Assembly (NCBI GenBank): GCA_022709105.1
Contig: JAKIXL010000036.1
Coordinates: forward strand, 1 to 6,771
Direction: 5' to 3'
DNA length: 6,771 bases
Source: Thermoplasmatota archaeon
GTDB lineage: Archaea > Thermoplasmatota > Thermoplasmata > Methanomassiliicoccales > Methanomassiliicoccaceae
This document shows positions 1 to 6,500 of the stretch, piece by piece. The notes beneath the pieces are model-generated. The model saw nothing but the letters and a program-made list of their open reading frames with translations. It ran no database searches and was not told the origin of the DNA. Each line of letters starts with the position of its first letter. The stretch's first letter is position 1. The translations under genes were made by a program, and so were the position numbers.

Positions 1-711
1 GGCCTTTTCCACGACCGCCTCGACCTCATTGTCATCAAGGCGGCGGAAGTTGGATCCCTTGCGGACGATGCCTATCTCTACCGACTTGGGGTTGAGCTTC
101 TCTTCCTCAGTGGCCTTCTTAAGGGCTTTAAGGCCTAGGACGATAGCATCGTCCATATCCATCCCTTCCTGGAACTGTTCCTCGAAGACCTCCATGACAA
201 CGTTGCGGCCGGCTCCGATGCTGCCTGCCTTGTACGAGACCAGCGCTCCCGAGGGATCGGTCTCGAATAGATGAACGCCTTGGTCATCGACACCTGCGAT
301 CAGCAGAGCGGTCCCGAACGGCCTGACCCCACCGTACTGAGTATAGTTCTGCTTGTAATCGCAGATCTTCTTGACCAGCATCTCTACGTTTATTCTCTCA
401 TCATAAGTTATCTTGCTGATCTGGGCGGTCACCCTGGCATGGTCCACAAGGACCCTGGCGTCAGCGACCAGACCCGATGTCGCGCACCCGATGTGCTCGT
501 CGATCTGGAATATCTTTTCGATGGACCTTGGCTCCATGAGGCGGCTGGCGATGCGCTTGTCAACGATGAGGACGGCCCCGTCCTTGAACTTCAAACCTAC
601 CGTGGTGGTGCCTCTCTTGACGGCCTCCCTCGCGTACTCCACCTGGAACAGCCTACCGTCAGGCGAGAACACTGTGATGGCCCTATCATATGCCATTTGT
701 CCTGGTTGCAT
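1..711 (-). CDS. psmA: Proteasome subunit alpha (PsmA), C-terminus cut by window edge
   Basis: This forms the outer heptameric rings of the archaeal 20S proteasome, which gate substrate entry and dock AAA+ unfoldases such as PAN or Cdc48. The reading frame has 237 residues with no stop before the left edge, so only a short C-terminal tail should be missing (family about 230-260 residues). The N-terminus [20 protein letters not shown] contains the alpha-subunit signature and the gate motif Tyr8-Asp9-Arg10. Lys66, in SIEKIF, matches the lysine that contacts the activator's HbYX tail in Thermoplasma. [11 protein letters not shown] near residues 124-134 is also typical. The start at 711 is preceded by AGGAGTGA about 5-8 bases upstream and matches my memory of the Thermoplasma start; a second ATG at codon 6 is less likely. 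The gene follows pop5, as in the exosome superoperon, but has its own TATA box and the gap contains a T-tract. Identification is very secure. Confidence 0.97.
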   Translation of the reverse strand, partial: MQPGQMAYDRAITVFSPDGRLFQVEYAREAVKRGTTTVGLKFKDGAVLIVDKRIASRLMEPRSIEKIFQIDEHIGCATSGLVADARVLVDHARVTAQISKITYDERINVEMLVKKICDYKQNYTQYGGVRPFGTALLIAGVDDQGVHLFETDPSGALVSYKAGSIGAGRNVVMEVFEEQFQEGMDMDDAIVLGLKALKKATEEEKLNPKSVEIGIVRKGSNFRRLDDNEVEAVVEKA

Positions 712-754
712 CTATGTCACTCCTAGACTATGCGGATTTCACTAAAGCGCTTCG

Positions 755-767
755 GTAATATATAGCT
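755..767 (-). promoter_or_regulatory. TATA box of psmA
   Basis: On the minus strand this reads AGCTATATATTAC, a strong archaeal TATA-like element. A start site about 25 bases downstream would fall near 735 and give a leader of roughly 20-25 bases, which would include the psmA Shine-Dalgarno. It suggests psmA can be transcribed independently of pop5. This is by sequence inspection only. Confidence 0.65.
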
Positions 768-780
768 TAATATGTGTAGC

Positions 781-792
781 AGAAAAAAATTG
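781..792 (-). terminator. T-tract terminator candidate after pop5
   Basis: On the minus strand a run of seven T residues (ATTTTTTTCT) lies about 50 bases past the pop5 stop and just upstream of the psmA TATA box. Archaeal termination commonly uses such U-tracts without needing a stable hairpin; only a weak GC-rich stretch precedes it. Together with the TATA box it marks a likely transcription-unit boundary between pop5 and psmA. The 129-base gap shows no other feature I can support. Confidence 0.5.
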
Positions 793-840
793 CGCCGGGC
801 ACTCCGACATCTCAGCTCCTGGCCCTTCGCCCCTTTTCAT

Positions 841-1122
841 TCAACGCTGGTCCCGCAAGGTTCTCAAGGTACCCGACGTCCGGAGGGTGGTGATAGGGCT
901 TCCGGTCAATCCCGACAGGGCCTTGAGGGCGCGGTCGCGGTCGGACCCGCTCACTCTGAATATGCCCCTTCGCCCATCGAACTGGATGACCTTGAAGCGA
1001 ACGCCTGAACGGTGCAATGAGGAGTTCAAGGTGCCAAGGAGCTCCTCATCTGACATATGGTGTTCTCCGCTTGTCCTGAACGCGATATATCTGCGCCTGC
1101 CTCTCTTGGACTTAACCACCAT
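841..1122 (-). CDS. rnp2: RNase P protein component 2 (Pop5/Rnp2)
   Basis: This is a protein subunit of archaeal RNase P, which pairs with Rpp30 and helps the catalytic RNA remove 5' leaders from pre-tRNAs. With the start at 1122 it has 93 residues, at the short end for the family. The family pattern is visible: a basic N-terminus ending in RRRYIAFR, the central GIFRVSG strand, and the C-terminal TTLRTSGTLRTLRDQ, which corresponds to the conserved RTLGVSGT(I/L) segment. I chose ATG 1122 (MVVKSKRGRRRYIAF) over the ATG at 1152, because the ten extra residues (MRTCRRPHRD) overlap ftsZ and do not resemble Pop5. The start lies inside the last codons of ftsZ (11-base overlap), so translational coupling is likely. 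Its usual partner gene for Rpp30 is not in this window. It is rather basic, as expected for an RNA binder. Confidence 0.88.
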   Translation of the reverse strand: MVVKSKRGRRRYIAFRTSGEHHMSDEELLGTLNSSLHRSGVRFKVIQFDGRRGIFRVSGSDRDRALKALSGLTGSPITTLRTSGTLRTLRDQR

Positions 1123-2212
1123 GTCGCGATGGGGCCGCCTGCAGGTCCGCATCCAACGAGGAGCTCACTCCTGTTATGACGACCAGCAGGCTCACCTTGC
1201 CCTCCATATCCGGCTCAACGGAGCAGCCCCATATAATCCTTGCTCGGGGACTGAGGCGAGAGGAGACCATCTCAGCTGCCTTCTCCGCCTCTCCCACGGT
1301 CATATCCGGTCCGCCGACCACTCGAATGAGCGCGCCCTTCGCCGTGGACATGTCGATGGTGCCGAGCAGCGGTGACTCCAAGGCCTCGCTCACTGCCTGG
1401 TGCACCCTATCGCTGCCGTCCCCGCTCTCCCCCATCCCTATCATCGCCATGCCCCCGTCCTTCATAATTGTATTAATATCGTTGAAATCGACGTTGACAA
1501 GACCAGGCTTGGTGATGACCTCTGTGATGCCCTTGATTCCATACATCAGGACCTCATCCGCCACCTTGAACGCGGCCTCAAGAGGAAGCTTGGGGACCAG
1601 TTTCAATAGCTGATCGTTCAGGACCACGATGGTGGTATCACAGTTCTCCCTCAGGACCTTCAGCCCCTTCCTCGCGTTCTCCATTCTAAGCTTTCCCTCG
1701 GCCTTGAACGGAAGGGTCACGATCCCCATGGTCAAGGCCCCGGAGCGCCTAGCCATCTCTGCGACGTAGGGGGCTGAGCCGGTGCCAGTGCCGCCTCCCA
1801 TGCCCGCGGTGACGAAGACCACTCTGCTCCCCTCGATATATCGCATTATGTCTTCACGGGCCTCCTCGGCCGCCTTTCTCCCAACATCAGGGATGGCACC
1901 GGCTCCCAATCCACGCGTGGAGGCCTTTCCTAGAATAATCTTATTGGGCGCCCTGATGGCCAACAGGTGGCGGGCATCGCTGTTTGCCGCGACCAGGGTG
2001 GCCCCGGTGATCCCGGAATTAGTCAGGCGGTTGATGGTATTGGAGCCCCCGCCTCCGCATCCGAAGATGGTTATGCTGATCTTGATCGATTCCACCAGCT
2101 TCCTTAGGTCCTCGTCATCTATGCTGACCGTCCCCTGGCCACTAGCCCCCGGCTCGAGATCGGGGTCGGAAAGGAACGACCCATCACTGTCAACTGTTGT
2201 TCTCATGTGCAT
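1112..2212 (-). CDS. ftsZ: Cell division GTPase FtsZ (archaeal type)
   Basis: FtsZ is a tubulin-like GTPase that polymerises at midcell and organises the division ring. The 366-residue product has, in order: a hydrophilic, acidic N-terminal extension (about 1-43); the first nucleotide loop GCGGGGSNTINR (51-62); NSDARHLL (77-84); the tubulin signature GGGTGTGSAP (139-148); and the T7 synergy loop NVDFNDI (240-246) with Asp242 and Asp245, which act on GTP across the subunit interface. The C-terminal domain ends at IIWGC and VSLLVVITGV (326-349). The usual GGAGNN of loop 1 is GGGGSN here, and the tail after residue 350 is only about 17 residues, with no conserved C-terminal peptide I recognise. 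I cannot assign it to FtsZ1 or FtsZ2 by eye. ATG 2212 is annotated; ATG 2206 two codons later is equally possible because only a weak AGCGGG precedes the first. The gene overlaps pop5 downstream. Confidence 0.96.
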   Translation of the reverse strand: MHMRTTVDSDGSFLSDPDLEPGASGQGTVSIDDEDLRKLVESIKISITIFGCGGGGSNTINRLTNSGITGATLVAANSDARHLLAIRAPNKIILGKASTRGLGAGAIPDVGRKAAEEAREDIMRYIEGSRVVFVTAGMGGGTGTGSAPYVAEMARRSGALTMGIVTLPFKAEGKLRMENARKGLKVLRENCDTTIVVLNDQLLKLVPKLPLEAAFKVADEVLMYGIKGITEVITKPGLVNVDFNDINTIMKDGGMAMIGMGESGDGSDRVHQAVSEALESPLLGTIDMSTAKGALIRVVGGPDMTVGEAEKAAEMVSSRLSPRARIIWGCSVEPDMEGKVSLLVVITGVSSSLDADLQAAPSRHGG

Positions 2213-2243
2213 CCCGCTTCGATAAACATATCTGCATCGATAA

Positions 2244-2256
2244 GATAATATAAAAA
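2244..2256 (-). promoter_or_regulatory. TATA box of ftsZ
   Basis: On the minus strand this reads TTTTTATATTATC, about 32-45 bases upstream of the ftsZ start. Transcription would begin near 2220-2225, giving a very short leader or, with the second ATG, an almost leaderless mRNA. The T-run at its upstream end could also help terminate transcription from the zinc-ribbon gene. No conventional Shine-Dalgarno is seen before ftsZ, which fits a short leader. Confidence 0.55.
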
Positions 2257-2338
2257 TGTATATCGACAGCTCTGGACAATAACGGTTACGATACGGCCGA
2301 TTATCGACCCTGGAGGAACCCCCATGGTCAAGCTGGGA

Positions 2339-3049
2339 TCATACGAATTCGAACACGATGCCGCATCCGGGGCATTCGGTGGCCCTTTCTGGAAGCGGAG
2401 TGCCGCATTCCGGACAGAACTCCTGAAGAACGGCCCCACATTGGCACACCGCGTCGTTTGGGCCTACCACCTGACCACAGGCCGGACAGGCACTAGTAAC
2501 GAACGGTCGGAACTGTTCTCCGCAATTCCCGCAAATGGACGCGCTCTCGCTGACCAAGGACCCACAGGACGGACAGGCGAAAGAACCTCCTGGAGAGACG
2601 AATATGGCTCCGCAAGAAGAACAAGTGCCCATGCCTTCAAGCAGGCCGGCTCCACATACTGGGCATCGGGACACCGCCTCATCCGACAGAGGCTCTTCTC
2701 TCATCCTTTTTAACCTGAACGGCGACCCTATGTCCTTGGTGGTCGTGCCCTCCCTGCCCCTGACCGCATATTTCAGATGGCAGTCGGGGCAACACTCCAC
2801 GCGCTCCAAGCAAGACCTGTGGAACGTTCTCCTATGGCAATATGCATACTCCGACTCGCTCTTGATCTTGCCAAAGCATATTCCGCAGACAATATCGGAT
2901 TGTTCCTTATCGGTCACGATGATCCGCGGACGGCCTCGGCGTACATCGTCCTTGCCCACAGGTCCGCGCAATCGGGCCAGCTTCCTAATGAACCCTTCCA
3001 GACCGGAGCTCGCCAGGAGCCCTTCCAGAGGGTGAGCGGCTTTGATCAC
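2339..3049 (-). CDS. RING-like plus four-zinc-ribbon protein of unknown function
   Basis: The role of this 236-residue protein is not known to me. Residues 1-50 are basic and have no motif. Residues 55-90 form a RING- or treble-clef-like set: C55-x2-C58, C71-H72, H77-x2-C80, C87-x2-C90. A charged linker (about 95-125) follows, then four zinc ribbons in series: C129/C132-C143/C146, C159/C162-C173/C176, C188/C191-C202/C204 and C212/C215-C226/C229. The third ribbon has C-x-C (VCQCG) where the others have C-x2-C. It has no membrane segment and no visible enzyme motif, so a scaffold, adaptor or nucleic-acid-binding role is plausible but inferred. The start codon is GTG at 3049. An in-frame stop lies 24-27 bases upstream, with no ATG between. 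A good AAAGGAG sits about 19 bases before the GTG, unusually far, so the start is the least certain part. It lies upstream of ftsZ and diverges from hdrA. Confidence 0.8.
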   Translation of the reverse strand: MIKAAHPLEGLLASSGLEGFIRKLARLRGPVGKDDVRRGRPRIIVTDKEQSDIVCGICFGKIKSESEYAYCHRRTFHRSCLERVECCPDCHLKYAVRGREGTTTKDIGSPFRLKRMREEPLSDEAVSRCPVCGAGLLEGMGTCSSCGAIFVSPGGSFACPSCGSLVSESASICGNCGEQFRPFVTSACPACGQVVGPNDAVCQCGAVLQEFCPECGTPLPERATECPGCGIVFEFV

Positions 3050-3068
3050 GGCGGCCTTGAGCTGAGTT

Positions 3069-3075
3069 CTCCTTT
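3069..3075 (-). promoter_or_regulatory. Unusually distant Shine-Dalgarno for the zinc-ribbon gene
   Basis: AAAGGAG on the minus strand is a good Shine-Dalgarno core, but 19 bases separate it from the GTG start at 3049. No ATG, GTG or TTG lies between them in any frame, and the zinc-ribbon frame meets a stop just upstream. Either the spacing is tolerated, a weaker AAGG nearer the GTG is used, or a non-standard start is involved. Confidence 0.35.
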
Positions 3076-3150
3076 AAGCAGGTTCTTTCTATGTTTGTAG
3101 GGTTGATAATGACGCTGGAGCACTGACAGGCCGCAGGCCGTCGAAATGGT

Positions 3151-3164
3151 TACGAACGTTCGTA
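3151..3164. promoter_or_regulatory. Perfect 14-bp palindromic operator candidate
   Basis: TACGAACGTTCGTA is its own reverse complement. On the minus strand it follows directly on a TATA-like CTTATA, so a dimeric regulator bound here would cover the promoter facing the zinc-ribbon gene. The half-site word TACGAA/TTCGTA recalls sites I remember for the methanogen redox regulator MsvR, but the order and spacing of half-sites differ, so that link is tentative. Confidence 0.55.
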
Positions 3165-3166
3165 TA
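3154..3166 (-). promoter_or_regulatory. TATA-plus-operator word, copy 1 (towards the zinc-ribbon gene)
   Basis: The minus strand reads TATACGAACGTTC. This matches 12 of 13 bases of the plus-strand word at 3255-3267. If its TATA half is used, transcription would start near 3140 and give a leader of about 90 bases before the GTG at 3049. Overlap of TATA and palindrome is typical of archaeal repression by blocking TBP/TFB, though this is inferred. Confidence 0.4.
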
Positions 3167-3185
3167 AGTCACCCATAGGGAACGA

Positions 3186-3197
3186 AATCTTTTTAAA
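3186..3197 (+). promoter_or_regulatory. Upstream TATA/BRE candidate for hdrA
   Basis: CGAAAT followed by CTTTTTAAA resembles an archaeal BRE plus TATA box reading rightwards. Transcription would begin near 3220 and leave a leader of about 315 bases before hdrA. The box is nearly palindromic, so the direction is not certain. A second candidate lies at 3251-3259. Confidence 0.4.
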
Positions 3198-3250
3198 TGA
3201 CAATGGCGAAGTGGGTGCACAATCCGACATATGGGGCAATCTTCGATATG

Positions 3251-3267
3251 TTAATATACGAACATTC
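3251..3267 (+). promoter_or_regulatory. TATA-plus-operator word, copy 2 (towards hdrA)
   Basis: TTAATATACGAACATTC combines a TATA-like TTAATATA with the core GAACATTC. Its last 13 bases match copy 1 (minus strand, 3154-3166) at 12 positions. The right arm departs from perfect symmetry (CCAT instead of CGTA). Transcription from this box would begin near 3283, giving a leader of about 250 bases ahead of hdrA. The inverted pair places one copy facing each divergent gene. Confidence 0.4.
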
Positions 3268-3331
3268 CATTTCCGGCAAAAAGCACCCGGGCCATGACCA
3301 GGATTCGCACGCGGAAAAGGCACGGTCCTTG

Positions 3332-3405
3332 GTAACCGGAAGCTACTTGTCCAGTAGGTCGGGAACGACCGGGACAGTCCACCTAACGGGACCAATCTCG
3401 GTTAT
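3332..3405 (+). other. Possible structured leader upstream of the small ORF
   Basis: A closing stem can form between TAACCG (3333-3338) and CGGTTA (3399-3404), extendable by G-U pairs. It encloses CTACT/AGTAG (3343-3347 with 3353-3357), GGTCG/CGACC with a GGAA tetraloop (3357-3361 with 3366-3370), and a weaker GTCC/GGAC (3377-3380 with 3389-3392). The first loop, TGTCC (3348-3352), is complementary to GGACA (3372-3376), so a pseudoknot is also possible. The element ends just before AGGAGG (3406-3411). It does not fit a tRNA fold. Chance pairing is a real alternative. Confidence 0.25.
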
Positions 3406-3415
3406 AGGAGGATCG

Positions 3416-3535
3416 ATGCTCGCGAACGGGTCGGAAACAGCTCTGAAAACCGTCAGGCAACTGGTCAAAAAAAGCCCAAATCGTACATCATACAAGGACG
3501 AATTATCGATGGAGAAGAATTTTGGAGGAGCATAA
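3416..3535 (+). CDS. Possible 39-residue leader ORF abutting hdrA
   Basis: ATG at 3416 follows AGGAGG (3406-3411) with four bases between, one of the best Shine-Dalgarno placements in the window. The frame encodes MLANGSETALKTVRQLVKKS followed by 19 hydrophilic residues ending in NFGGA, rich in Lys and Ser, with no signal peptide, membrane span or cysteine. Its TAA (3533-3535) is immediately followed by the hdrA ATG, and the hdrA Shine-Dalgarno lies within its last codons, so its translation would couple directly to hdrA. I recognise no family. The frame stays open upstream to an ATG at 3197, which overlaps a TATA candidate and is unlikely as a start. Codon third positions are less GC-rich than in hdrA, so this may be a leader peptide or simply not a gene. 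Confidence 0.3.
   Translation: MLANGSETALKTVRQLVKKSPNRTSYKDELSMEKNFGGA
3524..3530 (+). promoter_or_regulatory. Shine-Dalgarno of hdrA
   Basis: GGAGGAG ends five bases before ATG 3536. It fixes that codon as the hdrA start and excludes an N-terminal extension through the open frame upstream, which ends in TAA directly before the ATG. Confidence 0.85.
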
Positions 3536-6500
3536 ATGTCGGAAAAGACAGGTGCAGTAATGGTCGTCGGAGGAGGTATCTCCGGCGTACAGACCGCATT
3601 GGACCTCGCTGAGTCTGGGTTCAAGGTCTACCTGATAGAGAAGACGCCAAGCATCGGTGGGGTCATGTCCCAACTGGACAAGACCTTCCCGACGAACGAT
3701 TGTTCGATGTGTATCCTCTCGCCTAAATTGGTCGAGGCTGCCAGACATCCTATGATCAACCTCATGACAATGTCCGAGGTGGTCGATGTCTCCGGTGAGG
3801 CCCCCGATTTCAAGGTGAAGGTGCGGCACAATCCTCGCTATGTCGACATGGACAAGTGTGTCGGATGCGGCATCTGCGCTGAGAAGTGCCCGGTCAAGGT
3901 CCCCAATGAGTACGATGCGAACCTAGTGGAAAGAAAGGCCATCTACATCCCGTATGCCCAGGCCGTTCCGCTGAAGTACTCGATCGATGCGAGCAAGTGC
4001 CTAAAGCTCACCAAGGGCCGCTGCGGGCTGTGCGAGAAGAACTGCCCGTCCGGCGCCGTCAACTATGAGGACAAAGCGGTCGAGGAGACCCTGGACGTGG
4101 GAGCTATCATCCTGGCCCCTGGTTTCTCGGCCTTCGATGCCCGCCTCAAGAAAGAATATGGTTATGGGGAGTACCCCAACGTGGTCACTTCTCTGGAGTT
4201 TGAGAGGTTCCTGAGCGCAACTGGCCCGTATGGAGGGCATGTGGTCAGGCCTTCTGACCAGAAGACCCCCAAGAAGGTCGCCTTCCTGCAGTGCGTTGGG
4301 TCAAGGGACGAGAAGGTAGGCAACACCTATTGTTCCTCCGTCTGCTGCATGTACGCGATGAAGCAGGCCATCATCGCCGGTGAGCACACCGCCGGACTGG
4401 AGCCTCACATATTCTTCATGGACATAAGGGCCGTAGGGAAGGAGTTCGAGGACTACCGCAACAGGGCCGAGAAGGAGTATGGGATCAAGATGCACCGCTC
4501 CTCCAGGGTAGCGAGCATCCATGAGGACCCTGTCACCAAGAACCTGTTCCTAAGGTACTCCGCCGATGGCAACGTGGTTGAGGAAGAGTTCGACCTAGTC
4601 GTCCTTTCCCTCGGTCTGGAGCCTCCCAAGAGCGCCGGCGCCCTGAGCAAGATATTCAACGTCAACCTGAACAAGTTCGGCTTTGCGGGCACCAATGTGT
4701 ACAGCCCGCTGACCACCAGCCGCCCCGGTATATTCGTTACCGGCGCCTTCGCTGCTCCAAAGGACATCCCGACCTCGGTCGCCGAGGCCTCGGGCGCCGC
4801 GGCCAAGGCCGGTGCCTACATATCCAACAAAAGGGGGCACATGGAGGAGGTCAAGAAGGACGAGATCGATGTCGAAGGCCAGGAGCCCAGGATCGGTGTC
4901 TTCGTCTGCGACTGCGGTATCAACATCAAAGGCACCGTGGATGTGCCCAAGGTCGTCGACTATGCCAAGACCCTGCCCAACGTGGTGTTCGCGGAGGAGA
5001 ACAAGTACTCCTGCTCTGCCGACACCCAGGGCAAGATAACCGAGACCATCAAGCGGGAGAAGCTCAACCGGGTCGTGGTCGCATCCTGCACCCCTCGTAC
5101 CCACGAGCCTCTGTTCCAGAGCACGCTGAAGGAGGCAGGGCTTAACCCCTACCTGTTCGAGATGGCCAACATCAGGGACCAATGCTCATGGATCCACATG
5201 GGAGAGCCCGAGAAGGCCACGCAAAAGGCCAAGGACCTGGTCAGGATGGCCGTCGCCAAGGCCCGCCTGCTCGAGCCGCTGTACGAGTCCAAGCTGCCCG
5301 TCACCCACTCATCGGTGGTCATAGGGGGCGGCATCTCTGGTATGACCGCAGCCCTCGATATGGCAGCCCAGGGGTACCATGTTGATCTCCTAGAGAGGAC
5401 CGCAGAGCTCGGCGGCAACGCCATGAAGATCTACCACGAGGAGGATGGCCGCAAGGTCCGGGACTTCGCCAAGGAGATGATCACCAGGGTGAGGAACAAC
5501 AAGAACATCACCGTCCACCTGAACACCGAGGTCAAGGACGTCAGCGGGTTCGTCGGCAACTTCAAGGTGAAGACCTCTGACGGCGCTGAGCTCGAGACCG
5601 GAAGCATAGTGGTAGCGGTCGGTGCCGAGGAGTACAAGCCCAAGGAGTTCCTGTACGGACAGGACAAGAGGGTCGTCACCCAGCTTGAGCTCGAGGAGCA
5701 GATGCAGAAGGGCCCTGTCGCTGCCAAGCAGATCGCCATGATCCAATGCGTCGGTTCCAGGAACGCAGAGGCGCCCTATTGCAGCCGTGTCTGTTGCGCC
5801 AATGCCATCAAGAACGCCATATCGGTGAAGAAGGCCAACCCGAAGGCAGATGTGTATGTGTTCCACAAGGACATCCGTACCTATGGGTTCCGCGAGGACC
5901 TCTACAAGGAGGCAGGTCAGGTCGGCGTCAGGTTCGTAAGGGTCCCCGAGGACAAGCCCCCAGTGGTCACCAAGGAAGGGAACGATCTGAAGCTGGTCGC
6001 AAGCGACACCATCCTGGGCGAGGACATCATGCTGAGGCCCGATCTGGTCGTCCTGAGCACCGGCATCCGGCCGCATGCCGACAACGAAGATCTAGCCAAG
6101 ATGCTGAAGGTGCCCCTCAGCAAGGACAAGTACTTCCTTGAGGCGCACATGAAGCTGAGGCCGGTCGACTTCGCCACCAACGGAGTATATCTCGCAGGCC
6201 TGGCACACTGGCCAAAGTTCACTGATGAGGCCATCGCTCAGGCTTCCGGGGCAGCTGCCCGCGCCATGACCGTTATTTCGAAGCCCGAGCTGAAGAGCGA
6301 AGGCATCATCGCCGCGGTCAACGAGGACATCTGCGATGGCTGCGCCATCTGTGAACCGGTCTGCGAGTACAAGGCCATCACGATAGTGGCCGATCCCAAG
6401 AACCCCGAGAAGAAGAAGGCCGTCGTCAACGAGGGTCTGTGCAAGGGATGCGGCTGCTGCGTCGCGGCCTGCCCGTCCGGAGCTATGGAGCAAATGGGCT

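Larger units (their letters stand above)
3050..3535. other. Divergent intergenic region between the zinc-ribbon gene and hdrA
   Basis: This 486-base region separates two divergently transcribed genes and is long for such a compact genome segment. It holds a perfect 14-base palindrome, two oppositely oriented copies of a TATA-plus-operator word, a further TATA-like box at 3189-3197, possible leader stems between 3332 and 3405, and a 39-codon ORF abutting hdrA. Third positions in the plus-strand open frame are visibly less GC-biased than in hdrA, so most of it is probably regulatory leader rather than protein coding. I see no tRNA, insertion sequence or CRISPR repeat in it. Confidence 0.7.

Noticed and set aside
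271..726. Plus-strand open frame opposite psmA
   Set aside because: The minus strand encodes an unmistakable proteasome alpha subunit along the same stretch, and the plus-strand product has no known features.
745..840. Short minus-strand frame starting at an ATG just after the pop5 stop
   Set aside because: It runs through the T-tract and the psmA TATA box, is only about 31 codons long and looks like chance.
1123..1152. Longer pop5 start at ATG 1152
   Set aside because: It would add ten residues that lie wholly within ftsZ and do not resemble the Pop5 N-terminus; ATG 1122 directly precedes the conserved basic RYIAF region.
2339..2353. Palindrome-like TACGAATTCGAA resembling the operator word
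   Set aside because: It lies in the last codons of the zinc-ribbon gene (encoding FEFV and the stop), is not near a promoter, and differs in the core, so it is best explained as coding sequence.
3332..3405. tRNA-like cloverleaf in the hdrA leader
   Set aside because: The span is tRNA-sized and has a closing stem with inner hairpins, but the loops are 4, 5 and 8 bases, there is no seven-base anticodon or T loop, and no GTTC-type T-loop sequence in the right place.
3197..3415. Upstream extension of the small ORF, giving a 112-residue frame from ATG 3197
   Set aside because: The ATG overlaps a TATA candidate and lies upstream of the predicted transcription starts. It has no Shine-Dalgarno, codon third positions are weakly biased compared with hdrA, and the product matches nothing I know. 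Only the last 39 codons, with their own Shine-Dalgarno, are kept as a weak candidate.
4595..5182. Open frame of 195 codons on the minus strand inside hdrA
   Set aside because: Same reason: it is a mirror of GC-rich codons in a clearly coding region and shows no independent signals.
5390..6076. Long open frame of 228 codons on the minus strand inside hdrA
   Set aside because: It is antisense to the strongly conserved HdrA module 2. Its residues (many Leu, Val, Asp and Gly) reflect the complement of GC-biased codons, and it has no recognisable domain or promoter.
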